Of a DNA stretch of 62,424 nucleotides, positions 25,168 to 34,935 are shown piece after piece. The DNA lies in contig JAEWJZ010000002.1 in NCBI GenBank assembly GCA_023386315.1, positions 1-62,424 of the forward strand, given 5' to 3'. The number at the start of each line of letters is the position of its first letter. The stretch's first letter is position 1. The translations under genes were made by a program, and so were the position numbers. The DNA is from Bacillota bacterium (lineage in GTDB: Bacteria; Bacillota; Clostridia; Lachnospirales; Lachnospiraceae). The notes beneath the pieces were generated by a model. That model ran no database searches and was not told the DNA's origin. It worked only from the letters and a program-made list of their open reading frames with translations.

Positions 25168-26370
25168 ATGAATCATGGAAAAAGACTGTTTGCAGTGGGA
25201 ATCGGTCTTTTTATGACCGTATCATGCATATTTCCCTCCTATGGTACAAAAAATGAAGTAAATGATGCAAAGAAAAAGGCCAGTTCCATGGAGGACCAAA
25301 AAAAGGATGTGGAATCAGCTTTAAAAGATCTGGAGGGCTTAAAAGCGGATACAGCCGCTTATGTGAGAGGACTGGATGACAAGCTCGCTGTCTATGACAA
25401 ACAGCTGACTGCGCTGACTGCCCAGATCTCAGCAAAAGAAGAGCAGATTAAAACGGTCAAAGCGGACTTGGAGATTGCCAGGAATGCACAGGAACATCAG
25501 TACCGGAATATGAAACTGAGAATTCAATATATGTATGAGAAGGGTGAGACGAATTATCTGGACTTGCTGTTTAGGTCCGCCGATCTCACCCAGCTTTTTA
25601 ACCGGGCGGAATATATCAGAAGCATTACTGCATATGATAGAAGAATGCTGGAGGACTATAAAAGAACCAAAGAAGAGATCAGCCAGAGAGAAGTGCTTCT
25701 AAATGCAGAATATGAAAAACTGCTTGGTTTTCAGACTGCTGCCGAAGTAAAAAAGCAGGAGGCTGAGGGGCTTTTACAGGCTAAAAACCAGGAACTTGCA
25801 TCGTATGAGAACAGGATAACTGAAAATCAGGAAAATTTATCTGAACTGGAAAAAGATTTAGCGGCACAGGAGCAGCGTATCAAAGAAATGGAAGCACAGA
25901 TACGCAAACAGGAGGAAGAAGCAAGGAAAGCGGCGCAGGAGGCTGGTAAAACGTATAATACGGTGGCAATCGGGAATATTAATTTTATATGGCCCTGCCC
26001 CTCATCTTCAAGAGTTACTTCTTCCTTTGGCGACAGGGAATCCCCAACCGAAGGGGCCTCTTCCAATCATCAGGGCATTGACATCGGAGCATCAACCGGT
26101 GCCGGTATTTCAGCAGCTGCTTCCGGGACAGTAACGATCTCTACATACAGTTATTCTGCCGGTAATTATATCATGATTCATCATGGCGGGGGAGTCTATA
26201 CTGTTTATATGCACTGTTCCGAACTCCTGGTTTTGGCGGGGCAGGAAGTGTCGCAGGGACAGTTAATTGGAAAAGTGGGTTCTACCGGATATTCCACAGG
26301 ACCGCATCTCCACTTTGGGATCAGAGTGAATGGAAGTTATGTAAATCCAGTGAAATACGTAAGCCCATAA
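25168..26370 (+). CDS. Coiled-coil M23 peptidoglycan hydrolase (EnvC-like)
   Basis: The protein has 400 residues. A signal peptide lies at 1-~26, followed by a long coiled coil (~30-250, many K/E/Q heptads) and the M23/LytM domain (~275-400). The zinc ligands are intact: HQGID (His301, Asp305) and HLHFG (His380, His382). In contrast, E. coli EnvC lacks them and only activates amidases. The coiled coil probably docks on FtsX. It is cotranscribed with ftsEX and ctp, 12 bp after ftsX. Confidence 0.94.
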   Translation: MNHGKRLFAVGIGLFMTVSCIFPSYGTKNEVNDAKKKASSMEDQKKDVESALKDLEGLKADTAAYVRGLDDKLAVYDKQLTALTAQISAKEEQIKTVKADLEIARNAQEHQYRNMKLRIQYMYEKGETNYLDLLFRSADLTQLFNRAEYIRSITAYDRRMLEDYKRTKEEISQREVLLNAEYEKLLGFQTAAEVKKQEAEGLLQAKNQELASYENRITENQENLSELEKDLAAQEQRIKEMEAQIRKQEEEARKAAQEAGKTYNTVAIGNINFIWPCPSSSRVTSSFGDRESPTEGASSNHQGIDIGASTGAGISAAASGTVTISTYSYSAGNYIMIHHGGGVYTVYMHCSELLVLAGQEVSQGQLIGKVGSTGYSTGPHLHFGIRVNGSYVNPVKYVSP

Positions 26371-26392
26371 TGAGCTAGATAGGAGAATGACA

Positions 26393-27691
26393 GTGGAAAG
26401 TAAGAATAAATTTTGGAAGGGTGCCCTGGTCGGGGCACTCCTTACCACATTAGCAGGCCTTATAATTGTCGGCATGTCTTTAGGTATTTTTTTAATTGGA
26501 AGAACCGCCATTGATGGAAAGGGACAGACGGCAGAATCCGCTCAGGCAGAGAATCAGGATGGCAATCTGGATTTGAACCGGATTGTAGCCAAGATCCAGA
26601 CCATTCAGGGAGTGATTGATAAATATTACCTCTTTGATGAAGACAATGGGAAAGTAGAAGACTGGATTTATAAAGGAATGCTCTATGGTCTTGAAGATCC
26701 ATACACTGTCTATTATACTGCAGATGAGTATAAGAAGCTGATGGAGGATACTTCCGGTGAATACTGTGGGATCGGAGTAATGGTAAGCCAGAACCCTACA
26801 ACCGGGGTGATTATGGTAAGCAAGGTGTTTGAAGGAACACCTGGTGCCGAAGCTGGGATTCTTCCTGGTGACATCCTTTATAAGGTCGGCAGCAAAGAAG
26901 TGACCGGAATTGATTTAGAGCTGGTAGTAAAGGACTATATCAAAGGAGAAGAAGGCACACCGGTAACCATAACCGTTCTTCGCAAGGATGCCGGCGATTA
27001 TATTGATATGACCATGGAACGCCGCCAGATCACCGTCCCCACTGTAGAATATGAGATGCTGGCTGACAACGTGGGATATATCTCAGTAAGCCAGTTTGAC
27101 ACAGTGACTGCAGACCAGTTTAAAGGCGCCATTAATGACCTGGAAAAAAAAGGAATGAAAAAGCTGGTAGTTGATTTAAGAGATAACCCCGGAGGCGTTG
27201 TGGATGCAGTTGTATCCATGCTGGATTATATTCTTCCTGATGATCTGGTAATTGAAGGAGATCCCAATCTGGTCAGAACAAAGAAGAACAAAACGCTTCT
27301 GGTCTATATGGCAGATAAGAATGGGGAAGGGGAGCAGTATTATGCAGCTGACGGACATGAGGTAGATGTTCCCATGGCAGTTCTGGTGAACGGGCAGTCT
27401 GCAAGTGCTTCCGAAGTTTTCTCCGGAGCGCTTAAAGCATACAATAAAGCAAAGCTTGTAGGTACCAAAACATTTGGAAAGGGAATTGTACAGACATTGT
27501 TCCCGTTAGACAATGGAACAGCCATTAAGATGACTGTAGCCCACTACTACACACCCAGCGGTTTTGATCTTCATAAAAAAGGTCTTGAACCCGATGTTCC
27601 GGTGGAGTTAAAAGAAGAGCTGAAAACTAAAATAAAGATTGAGCATGACGAAGATAATCAGCTGACAGAAGCGATTAATGCATTAAAATAG
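26393..27691 (+). CDS. S41 carboxy-terminal processing protease (CtpA/CtpB-like) with PDZ domain
   Basis: About 432 residues. A membrane anchor lies near residues 9-32, followed by a cap region, a PDZ domain (~110-195, GIGVMVSQNPTTGV, AGILPGDILYKV) and the S41 domain with the SASASEVF serine motif and GTKTFGKG lysine. AGGAG at 26381-26385 overlaps an ATG at 26387 and is 7 nt from GTG 26393, so GTG is the better start. It may process the neighbouring hydrolase or FtsX-linked factors; that link is inferred from the operon. Confidence 0.92.
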   Translation: MESKNKFWKGALVGALLTTLAGLIIVGMSLGIFLIGRTAIDGKGQTAESAQAENQDGNLDLNRIVAKIQTIQGVIDKYYLFDEDNGKVEDWIYKGMLYGLEDPYTVYYTADEYKKLMEDTSGEYCGIGVMVSQNPTTGVIMVSKVFEGTPGAEAGILPGDILYKVGSKEVTGIDLELVVKDYIKGEEGTPVTITVLRKDAGDYIDMTMERRQITVPTVEYEMLADNVGYISVSQFDTVTADQFKGAINDLEKKGMKKLVVDLRDNPGGVVDAVVSMLDYILPDDLVIEGDPNLVRTKKNKTLLVYMADKNGEGEQYYAADGHEVDVPMAVLVNGQSASASEVFSGALKAYNKAKLVGTKTFGKGIVQTLFPLDNGTAIKMTVAHYYTPSGFDLHKKGLEPDVPVELKEELKTKIKIEHDEDNQLTEAINALK

Positions 27692-27700
27692 AAAGATAGA

Positions 27701-27749
27701 AAGCCCTTAAGAGACGACAGCAATCAGATTGCCTTCTTAAGGGCTTTTT
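27701..27749. terminator. Bidirectional terminator between the protease and the threonine aldolase
   Basis: AAGCCCTTAAG (27701-27711) pairs with CTTAAGGGCTT (27736-27746), followed by TTT. The convergent gene ends at 27752. Confidence 0.88.
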
Positions 27750-27751
27750 CA

Positions 27752-28780
27752 TCACATGGAGCAGGTTTTAAGTAAACTTAGAAAATGTCTGCATTCCTCT
27801 TCCCTGGTCGCCCAGGAGGTAACCAGGCGAATGACCAGATAGCCATCAGTTCCTTTTTCCTGTATGGAAAATACAAATTCTTTTTCAAGTTTTTCTATTA
27901 CACTCTCAGGAAATATGGGAAACAGCTGGTTGGTAAACGAAGGGGAAGCAAAGGAATAGCCGCAGTCATCAATTCCTTTTCTTAAGATATCAGCCATGGC
28001 ATTGGCATGGGAAGCCAGTTCATAGTAGAGGTTGTCTGTAAACAGCTCCTCAAACTGAATCCCTAAGAGCCAGCCTTTTGCCAGCAGCGCGCCACGCTGC
28101 TTCATCATGAATCGGAAATCAGGTTTTAAATCCGGATGGCTGATGACCAGGGCTTCCCCGAACAAAGCACCGGCTTTTGTTCCACCAATATAAAAAACAT
28201 CGGTTAAAGCAGCGATATCCTTTACCGTTAAGTCGTTTACTGCACTGGTCAGTGCAGACCCCAGGCGGGCGCCGTCTAAAAAGAGATAGAGGTTCTTTTC
28301 CAGACACAGGCTGTGGATTGCTTCCAGTTCTGCCTTGGAATACTGTGTACCGATTTCTGTAGAATTGGAGATATAGACCATTTTGGGCTGGACCATATGT
28401 TCATCTGTATGATGATTTAACGCCTGGATGATATCATCAGGAGTCAGTTTTCCGTCTTTTCCTGGCATAGCCAGAACTTTATGGCCGGTTGCTTCTATTG
28501 CACCGGTTTCATGGACATTAATATGTCCCTGAGCAACACAGATCACCGCCTGCCACGGTTTAAGGGCAGTTCCGATGGTAATTAAATTGGTCTGGGTTCC
28601 TCCCACAATAAAATGAACATCAGCCTCCTGGCGCCCGATCTCCTGTCTGATCATCTCTCTGGCATGTGCGCAGTGTCCGTCAATTCCGTAGCCGCCGTTC
28701 TGATCCAGACTGGTCCGGGTGATCGCTTCCAGGATTTTTGGATGCGCGCCTTCGCTGTAATCGTTATTAAAGCTGTACAT
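27752..28780 (-). CDS. Low-specificity threonine aldolase / beta-eliminating lyase family
   Basis: The protein has 342 residues. The start is set at MYSFNNDYSEG, with AGGAGG 7 nt upstream on the minus strand; the 38 codons upstream of it look non-coding. Features of the family are FNNDYSEGAHPKIL, the cofactor-binding GGTQTNL, LYLFLDGARLGSAL and the PLP-lysine motif YIGGTKAGALFGEAL. It cleaves threonine or allo-threonine to glycine and acetaldehyde with PLP. It is monocistronic and divergent from the LeuDC-type genes. Confidence 0.93.
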   Translation of the reverse strand: MYSFNNDYSEGAHPKILEAITRTSLDQNGGYGIDGHCAHAREMIRQEIGRQEADVHFIVGGTQTNLITIGTALKPWQAVICVAQGHINVHETGAIEATGHKVLAMPGKDGKLTPDDIIQALNHHTDEHMVQPKMVYISNSTEIGTQYSKAELEAIHSLCLEKNLYLFLDGARLGSALTSAVNDLTVKDIAALTDVFYIGGTKAGALFGEALVISHPDLKPDFRFMMKQRGALLAKGWLLGIQFEELFTDNLYYELASHANAMADILRKGIDDCGYSFASPSFTNQLFPIFPESVIEKLEKEFVFSIQEKGTDGYLVIRLVTSWATREEECRHFLSLLKTCSM

Positions 28781-28973
28781 AAAATGTCCTCCTGATGATT
28801 GATGGTATAAAAAATATGATATACTAAATGTGCTGGTTTTACAATGGCGGATGAAACAAAAACAGTATAATCTTATGTTATAGTAAATATTCATATCATG
28901 TATTATTATTATATTAATGGCTGTGGTAAAATAAAAAAAGAATATGTATTACTTATGAGCAGGAGGAAACCTT

Positions 28974-29465
28974 ATGCCGTCAGGTGCAATTTTTAAATTT
29001 CATAATGATCTTGATACAGATCAGATTATAGGCTCCCAGTATCTTTTATTGCCTGATCTGGAAGAAATGAAAGTACATACATTTGAATCTCTTGATCCTG
29101 AGTTTCCAAAGAAAGTAAAAGCGGGAGATTACGTAGTGGGAGGGGAGAATTTTGGCTGTGGTTCATCAAGAGAGCAGGCACCGGGAGTATTAAAGGCTCT
29201 GGGTGTGGAAGCGGTGATAGCAAAATCATTTGCCAGAATTTTCTTTCGAAATGCAATTAATATAGGACTCCCGGTGATTGTCTGCAAAGAACTTCCGGAT
29301 GAAGTGAGTACCGGAGATGTCATGGAGCTTTTTTTGTCAGAGGGAATTGTTAGGGCAAACGGAAAAGAGTACTCCTGCACAAAGCTTCCTGAATATATGC
29401 AGAATATTTTGAATCAGGGCGGCCTGATTGCATCTTTAAATAAGGAGGATCAGGTATGGGAATGA
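28974..29465 (+). CDS. LeuD-type small subunit of an aconitase-family hydro-lyase (pair A)
   Basis: The protein has 163 residues. The swivel-domain signatures are DLDTDQIIGSQYLLL, GGENFGCGSSREQAP and SFARIFFRNAINIGLP. The substrate-loop sequence is YLLL. In homoaconitase small subunits an Arg sits here (YLRT); isopropylmalate isomerases have hydrophobic residues, so a hydrophobic-sided substrate is favoured. It starts after AGGAGG and overlaps its large subunit by 10 bp. The annotation 3-isopropylmalate isomerase is possible but 2,3-dimethylmalate or similar cannot be excluded. Confidence 0.88.
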   Translation: MPSGAIFKFHNDLDTDQIIGSQYLLLPDLEEMKVHTFESLDPEFPKKVKAGDYVVGGENFGCGSSREQAPGVLKALGVEAVIAKSFARIFFRNAINIGLPVIVCKELPDEVSTGDVMELFLSEGIVRANGKEYSCTKLPEYMQNILNQGGLIASLNKEDQVWE

Positions 29466-30697
29466 CAATCGCAGAGAAAATCATAGCGGCTGCTGCCGGT
29501 GCAGATCATGTGAAACCGGGTGATATTCATACTGTTAATTTAGACCGCCTGATGAGCAATGACGGAACAACTCATTTAACGGTTGACATGTATCATAACA
29601 AGCTGACAAACCCCCATATTGCGGATCCGGATAAACTGGTCTTTATTGTGGATCACAATGTGCCTGCAGACAATCCGAAGACAGCTGCAGCTCAGAAGAA
29701 GATGAGAGATTTTGCCAGAGAGCACCGGATTGATTTCTGGGAAGGAAAGGGTGTATGTCATCAGATTATGATGGAAAATTATGTCTGTCCCGGAGAACTG
29801 ATCTTTGGTGCAGACAGCCATACCTGTACCTACGGTGCGTTAGGTGCTTTCGGCACAGGAGTGGGCTGTACGGACTTCCTTTACGGAATGGTTACCGGTA
29901 CCTCCTGGGTGCTTGTTCCGGAAACTGTTAAATTCAATCTGGTTGGGAAGCTTCCTGACGGGGTTTATCCAAGAGATTTAATGCTTACCATCATCGGGCA
30001 GATCGGTGCCAATGGCTGTAACTATCAGGTGATGGAATTTTGCGGAGAAGGAGTAAAGACGCTGAGTGTCAATGACCGTATGGTTTTATGCAATTTATCC
30101 GTTGAGGCAGGGGCAAAGACGGGTATTTTTGAGGCGGATGAAACCGCACTGAAATATCTGGAAAAACGGGGAAGAAAACCAAAGGCTGTATATAAAAGTG
30201 ATCCCGATGCCATTTATGCAAGGGAATATACGATTGATTTGTCGACGATAGAACCAGTGATTGCAAGACCGGATTTTGTAGATGATGTGGTTCCTGCAAA
30301 AGAGGTTTGCGGAGTAAAAATTGATGAGGCATTTTTAGGTTCCTGCAACAATGGACGAATTGAAGAACTGAGGATCGGTGCGGGGATTATCAAGGGAAAA
30401 AAGGTAGCGGACAGCGTACGGTTTTTAGTTGTTCCGGCAAGTCTGGAGGTATACAAACAGGCGTTAAAAGAAGGACTCATTGACATCTTCATGGAATCCG
30501 GAGCCATAGTGATGAATCCCAACTGCAGCGTCTGCTGGGGAAGCTGCCAGGGTGTCATTGGTGAGAATGAGGTTCTGATCAGTACGGGGACCCGTAATTT
30601 TAAAGGCAGGGCAGGCCATCCCAGTTCCAAGGTGTACTTAGGTTCTGCTGCCACAGTGACGGCATCAGCGATTGCCGGGGAAATCACGCTTGCATAA
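29456..30697 (+). CDS. LeuC-type large subunit of an aconitase-family hydro-lyase (pair A)
   Basis: The protein has 413 residues. FGADSHTCTYGALGAFGTG is the conserved aconitase substrate/cluster region. The [4Fe-4S] cysteines appear as GSCNNGR and NPNCSVCWG. Both differ from the classic GSCTNGR and HPGCGxCxG forms found in pair B, so pair A is the more diverged member. It should dehydrate and rehydrate a C2/C3-hydroxy dicarboxylate. No leuA or leuB gene is in this window. The gap to the next small subunit is 21 bp, indicating one operon. Confidence 0.88.
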   Translation: MGMTIAEKIIAAAAGADHVKPGDIHTVNLDRLMSNDGTTHLTVDMYHNKLTNPHIADPDKLVFIVDHNVPADNPKTAAAQKKMRDFAREHRIDFWEGKGVCHQIMMENYVCPGELIFGADSHTCTYGALGAFGTGVGCTDFLYGMVTGTSWVLVPETVKFNLVGKLPDGVYPRDLMLTIIGQIGANGCNYQVMEFCGEGVKTLSVNDRMVLCNLSVEAGAKTGIFEADETALKYLEKRGRKPKAVYKSDPDAIYAREYTIDLSTIEPVIARPDFVDDVVPAKEVCGVKIDEAFLGSCNNGRIEELRIGAGIIKGKKVADSVRFLVVPASLEVYKQALKEGLIDIFMESGAIVMNPNCSVCWGSCQGVIGENEVLISTGTRNFKGRAGHPSSKVYLGSAATVTASAIAGEITLA

Positions 30698-30718
30698 CGA
30701 AGGGGAAAGGGAATAAGA

Positions 30719-31210
30719 ATGGAGACATTTACAGGAAAAGTCTGGGTTCTGGGAGATGATATCGATACGGATATTATCATTCCCACGGAATATCTGGCTC
30801 TTAAAACCATAGATGAGATGAAGCAGTACGGCTTTAGCCCTCTCCGGCCGGAGCTGGCGGGCCAGATAAAAGAAGGAGATATCATTGTAGCAGGAAAGAA
30901 CTTTGGCTGCGGATCATCAAGAGAACAGGCACCTGAGATTATTAAAGCTCTGGGTGTAAAATGTGTAATCGCCAGATCCTTTGCCAGAATATTTTTCCGC
31001 AATTCCATTAACAATGGACTTCTTCTCATTGAACAGCCGGATTTGTATGATGATATGACGGAAGGCGATACCATTAAAGTTACTGTAAATGAACATGTGG
31101 AATATCAGGGCAGATTTTATGAGATCGCATCACTTCCTCAGAACCTGGTTGATATTATAAGTGCAGGCGGGCTGGTAAAAGCCATGAGAAAACGGAACGG
31201 ACTGGATTAA
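30719..31210 (+). CDS. leuD: LeuD-type small subunit (pair B), 3-isopropylmalate dehydratase-like
   Basis: The protein has 163 residues, the same length as the first small subunit. Signatures are DIDTDIIIPTEYLAL, AGKNFGCGSSREQAP and SFARIFFRNSINNGL. The loop YLAL lacks the Arg of homoaconitases, in line with isopropylmalate isomerase. It lies 10 bp before its large subunit. The leuD symbol rests on family resemblance and could equally fit the other pair. Confidence 0.88.
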   Translation: METFTGKVWVLGDDIDTDIIIPTEYLALKTIDEMKQYGFSPLRPELAGQIKEGDIIVAGKNFGCGSSREQAPEIIKALGVKCVIARSFARIFFRNSINNGLLLIEQPDLYDDMTEGDTIKVTVNEHVEYQGRFYEIASLPQNLVDIISAGGLVKAMRKRNGLD

Positions 31211-31220
31211 GGAGGGGGCA

Positions 31221-32489
31221 ATGGGAAGTACAATCATTGAGAAAATAATCAGGCATAATACAGGTGCAGAAAATGTAAAACCGGGAGATATCGTAACTGT
31301 GAAAGCGGACCGGGTGATGATACATGACATTTTCATTCCCTTTGTAGCAGATAAATTTGAGGAGATGGGATTTAAAAAGCTCTGGGATCCGGACAAAGCT
31401 GTTTTGATCTATGACCATCTGGTTCCTGCCAGTCAGTTAGATGATACCAGACATTTTCGGATCGGGGATGCATTTGCAGCAAAATACGGCATGAAGCATG
31501 TGCACAGAAGCGATGGAATCTGTCATCAGCTGATGACGGAAGCCGGCTACGTGAAACCGGGAGATGTGGTCTTCGGCACAGACAGCCATACTACTACATA
31601 TGGCTGTGTGGGGGCATTTTCTTCGGGAATCGGTTATACGGAGATGGCAAGTATTCTGGGTACCGGAACTATGTGGATCAAAGTGCCGGAGACGATAAAG
31701 GTGGTTATTGAAGGCAGACTTCCGGATCATGTGATGTCTAAGGATATTATTCTTCGCCTGATCGGCGATTTGGGTGCTGACGGCGCAACTTATCTGGCTC
31801 TTGAATTTACAGGAAGCACCGTGGAGGAGATGTCAGTGGCAAGCCGCATGACCATCGCCAATATGGCTGTTGAAGCAGGTGCAAAATGTGCCCTGTTTAC
31901 GCCGGATGAGAAAACAGCCGAATATTGTGAGATACAGCTAAGTGATTTCCAGAAGAGCCTCACCGGGGATGAGGATGCGGTATACAAAAGAGTGATCCGG
32001 TACAACGCAGAGGATTTTGATCCAGTCATGGCATGTCCTTCCCAGGTGGATAAAATTAAGCCGGTCAGTGAACTGGAGGGGATTGTAATTGATCAGGTAT
32101 TCATCGGTTCCTGTACCAACGGCCGTCTGGAGGATCTGGCTGCAGCAGCAGAGGTGTTAAAGGGAAGAAAAGTAGCCGATTATGTAAAGCTCATCATAAC
32201 ACCTGCCAGCCGGAAGGTTTATCAGGAAGCCATGGAACAGGGAATTATGGAGATCCTTTCTGATGCAGGTGCTATAATCACCCATCCGGGGTGCGGTTTA
32301 TGCTGCGGCAGAACCGGAGGAATATTAAGTGACGGGGAACGGGTAGTGGCTACCAATAACCGGAATTTCCTGGGGAGGATGGGAACTTCCAAAGTGGAGA
32401 TATATCTGGCTTCTCCAAAAACAGCAGCAGCCTGTGCCGTAACCGGCCGGATTGTAAGCTCAGAAGATGAAGCAGTTTACCAAAAATAA
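31221..32489 (+). CDS. leuC: LeuC-type large subunit (pair B), 3-isopropylmalate dehydratase-like
   Basis: The protein has 422 residues. FGTDSHTTTYGCVGAFSSGIG and cluster motifs GSCTNGRLEDL and HPGCGLCCGRTGG are the classical archaeal-type/clostridial LeuC forms. With its small subunit it would isomerise 2- to 3-isopropylmalate in leucine synthesis. It starts after AAGGAGG. The final gene of the four-gene operon; uvrB follows after its own promoter-like region. Confidence 0.88.
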   Translation: MGSTIIEKIIRHNTGAENVKPGDIVTVKADRVMIHDIFIPFVADKFEEMGFKKLWDPDKAVLIYDHLVPASQLDDTRHFRIGDAFAAKYGMKHVHRSDGICHQLMTEAGYVKPGDVVFGTDSHTTTYGCVGAFSSGIGYTEMASILGTGTMWIKVPETIKVVIEGRLPDHVMSKDIILRLIGDLGADGATYLALEFTGSTVEEMSVASRMTIANMAVEAGAKCALFTPDEKTAEYCEIQLSDFQKSLTGDEDAVYKRVIRYNAEDFDPVMACPSQVDKIKPVSELEGIVIDQVFIGSCTNGRLEDLAAAAEVLKGRKVADYVKLIITPASRKVYQEAMEQGIMEILSDAGAIITHPGCGLCCGRTGGILSDGERVVATNNRNFLGRMGTSKVEIYLASPKTAAACAVTGRIVSSEDEAVYQK

Positions 32490-32584
32490 AATCAGAACAA
32501 ATGTTCCTTCCCTGCCTATACTTTTTATCTTTGCTATGTTATAATCTTGGTACGATATTGTCACCAAGGAGGTAAAAAGAACGT

Positions 32585-34570
32585 ATGGAGTTTCAGTTGC
32601 ATTCAGAATTTGCCCCGACCGGCGATCAGCCCCAGGCCATAGACCAGCTTGTGAGAGGATTTAAGGAGGGTAATCAGTTTCAGACCTTACTGGGAGTTAC
32701 CGGCTCTGGAAAGACCTTTACCATGGCGAATGTCATACAGGAATTGCAGAAGCCTACATTGATTATTGCTCACAACAAAACTCTTGCTGCACAGCTTTAC
32801 GGAGAATTCAAGGAGTTCTTTCCGGAGAATGCAGTAGAGTATTTTGTTTCCTATTACGATTATTACCAGCCCGAAGCATACGTACCATCTACCGATACTT
32901 ACATTGAAAAGGATTCCTCCATCAATGATGAGATCGATAAACTGCGCCATTCTGCCACTGCGGCATTGTCAGAGCGCAAAGATGTGATTATCGTTGCTTC
33001 GGTTTCCTGCATTTACGGTCTGGGAAGTCCTATCGACTATCAGGAGATGGTGATATCCTTACGGCCCGGCATGATAAAGGACCGGGATGAAGTGATTCAT
33101 AAACTGATCGATATTCAGTATGACCGGAATGATATGGATTTCAGGCGTGGTACGTTCCGCGTCCGGGGTGACGTGGTGGAGATTTTTCCTTCCTATTCCG
33201 GCAGCGAAGCTTACCGTGTGGAATTCTTTGGTGATGAGGTTGACCGGATCACGGAAATTGACACACTGACAGGAGAGATCCGGGCAGAGCTGGGGCATAT
33301 TGCGGTATTTCCCGCTTCCCATTATGTTGTTTCCAAAGATAAGATGGAGCATGCAGCTTCCACTATTCTGGCGGAACTAAAGGAGCAGGTGGAGTATTTT
33401 AAAAGTGAAGACAAGCTTTTAGAGGCCCAGAGAATCTCTGAGCGGACTAATTTTGATGTGGAAATGATGAAGGAGACCGGCTTCTGTTCCGGAATTGAGA
33501 ATTACTCCAGACATTTGACCGGGGGGAAACCGGGAGAGCCGCCTTACACCTTAATTGATTATTTTCCGGATGATTTTTTAATCATTGTGGACGAGTCCCA
33601 CATCACTCTGCCGCAGGTGAGAGGAATGTACGCCGGAGACCGTTCAAGAAAAACCACTCTTGTGAATTTTGGATTCCGCCTTCCCTCAGCGCTTGATAAC
33701 CGGCCATTGAATTTTGAAGAATTTGAATCCAAGATTAACCAGATGATGTTTGTTTCAGCAACTCCATCTGTTTATGAATCACAGCATGAGCTGTTAAGAG
33801 TGGAACAGATCATTCGGCCAACCGGACTTCTGGATCCTGAGATTGATGTTCGTCCGGTAGAAGGGCAGATTGATGATCTGATTTCTGAGGTCAATAAAGA
33901 AGTGGAAAAGAAGAATAAGATATTAATAACCACTTTGACCAAACGTATGGCAGAGGATCTGACGGATTATATGAGAGAGGTTGGAATCAGGGTAAAGTAC
34001 CTCCATTCCGATATTGATACTTTGGAGCGCTCGGAAATTATCCGTGATATGCGTCTTGATGTTTTCGATGTCCTGGTAGGAATTAACCTTTTAAGGGAAG
34101 GTCTTGACATTCCGGAGATTACGCTGGTAGCCATACTGGATGCGGATAAGGAAGGATTCCTCCGTTCAGAGACTTCTCTCATACAGACCATAGGAAGGGC
34201 CGCCAGAAACTCGGAAGGTCACGTGATCATGTATGCAGATAATATGACGGATTCCATGAGAGTGGCAATTGAAGAGACAAACCGGAGAAGAGCGATTCAG
34301 GAACGTTATAATGAAGAGCATGGAATTACTCCGACAACCATTAAAAAAGCAGTTCGCGATCTGATTGCCATATCAAAGGCTGCAGCAGCCGATGAAAAGG
34401 AATTTAAAAAGGATCCCGAATCCATGGATGCAACGGAGCTGGAGAAGCTTTCAAAGGAATTGACAAAAAAGATGCACCAGGCAGCGGCAGAGCTGAATTT
34501 CGAAGAGGCAGCAAAGCTGCGTGACCGGATGGTACAGGTGAAAAAGATGCTCCAGGATATCAGTCAGTGA
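32585..34570 (+). CDS. uvrB: Excinuclease ABC subunit B (UvrB)
   Basis: The protein has 661 residues, full length. Walker A is GVTGSGKT, the beta-hairpin region is [10 protein letters not shown], the DESH box is VDESH, helicase motif VI is TIGRAARN, and the C-terminal UVR motif ([16 protein letters not shown]) binds UvrC. It is the DNA damage-recognition helicase of nucleotide excision repair. A TATAAT box lies at about 32540 and the start follows AAGGAGG. Confidence 0.98.
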   Translation: MEFQLHSEFAPTGDQPQAIDQLVRGFKEGNQFQTLLGVTGSGKTFTMANVIQELQKPTLIIAHNKTLAAQLYGEFKEFFPENAVEYFVSYYDYYQPEAYVPSTDTYIEKDSSINDEIDKLRHSATAALSERKDVIIVASVSCIYGLGSPIDYQEMVISLRPGMIKDRDEVIHKLIDIQYDRNDMDFRRGTFRVRGDVVEIFPSYSGSEAYRVEFFGDEVDRITEIDTLTGEIRAELGHIAVFPASHYVVSKDKMEHAASTILAELKEQVEYFKSEDKLLEAQRISERTNFDVEMMKETGFCSGIENYSRHLTGGKPGEPPYTLIDYFPDDFLIIVDESHITLPQVRGMYAGDRSRKTTLVNFGFRLPSALDNRPLNFEEFESKINQMMFVSATPSVYESQHELLRVEQIIRPTGLLDPEIDVRPVEGQIDDLISEVNKEVEKKNKILITTLTKRMAEDLTDYMREVGIRVKYLHSDIDTLERSEIIRDMRLDVFDVLVGINLLREGLDIPEITLVAILDADKEGFLRSETSLIQTIGRAARNSEGHVIMYADNMTDSMRVAIEETNRRRAIQERYNEEHGITPTTIKKAVRDLIAISKAAAADEKEFKKDPESMDATELEKLSKELTKKMHQAAAELNFEEAAKLRDRMVQVKKMLQDISQ

Positions 34571-34598
34571 AAAATATTTCTAAGGCATGCAGATGGTG

Positions 34599-34627
34599 TT
34601 GACAATGATTCTCAACAAGTGTAAAAT
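34599..34627 (+). promoter_or_regulatory. feoAB promoter with Fur box on the -35
   Basis: TTGACA (34599-34604), a 17-nt spacer and TAAAAT (34622-34627) form a near-consensus promoter. TGACAATGATTCTCA (34600-34614) fits the 7-1-7 Fur-type palindrome TGANAATNATTNTCA and overlaps the -35 box, so an iron-loaded Fur should block it. A CCAGGG..CCCTGG hairpin lies in the 5' leader. Confidence 0.85.
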
Positions 34628-34701
34628 CTCTATGGATGCAATCCAGGGAAAGGACCCTGGTGCGCCGGTTATGGAACAGGCTGCATTCAGAGGAGATTAT
34701 T

Positions 34702-34935
34702 ATGAAGCTTCATGAAGGAGATATCGGAAAGACCTACATTGTATACAGTGTTATGGTGAAAGATACCATTACAAGAAGGCTGGAAGCGTTAGGCGTCAAT
34801 GAGATGACGCCGGTTACCCTGTTAAATAAAAAGGGAAGCGGCACCGTGATCATTAAAGTCAGGGGGACTCGTCTGGCTCTGGGAAGGAAGATCTCAGAGG
34901 GAATCGAGATAAAGGAGGAGACCGGCCATGAGTGA
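34702..34935 (+). CDS. feoA: Ferrous iron transport protein A (FeoA)
   Basis: About 77 residues with the SH3-like FeoA fold: a LEALGVNEMTPVTLLNKKG segment and a VRGTRLALGRKISEGIEI end. AGGAG at 34691-34695 marks ATG 34702; the longer frame upstream has no matching site. FeoA assists the FeoB iron channel. It overlaps feoB by 8 bp. Confidence 0.95.
   Translation: MKLHEGDIGKTYIVYSVMVKDTITRRLEALGVNEMTPVTLLNKKGSGTVIIKVRGTRLALGRKISEGIEIKEETGHE

Noticed and set aside
28781..28894. 38-codon N-terminal extension of the threonine aldolase
   Set aside because: A strong AGGAGG sits right before the internal ATG at 28780, and the extension does not resemble the family.
30214..31074. 286-codon open frame on the minus strand across the LeuC/LeuD-type genes
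   Set aside because: It lies fully antisense to two clearly conserved genes, has no ribosome site and a Ser/Pro/Ile-rich shadow composition.
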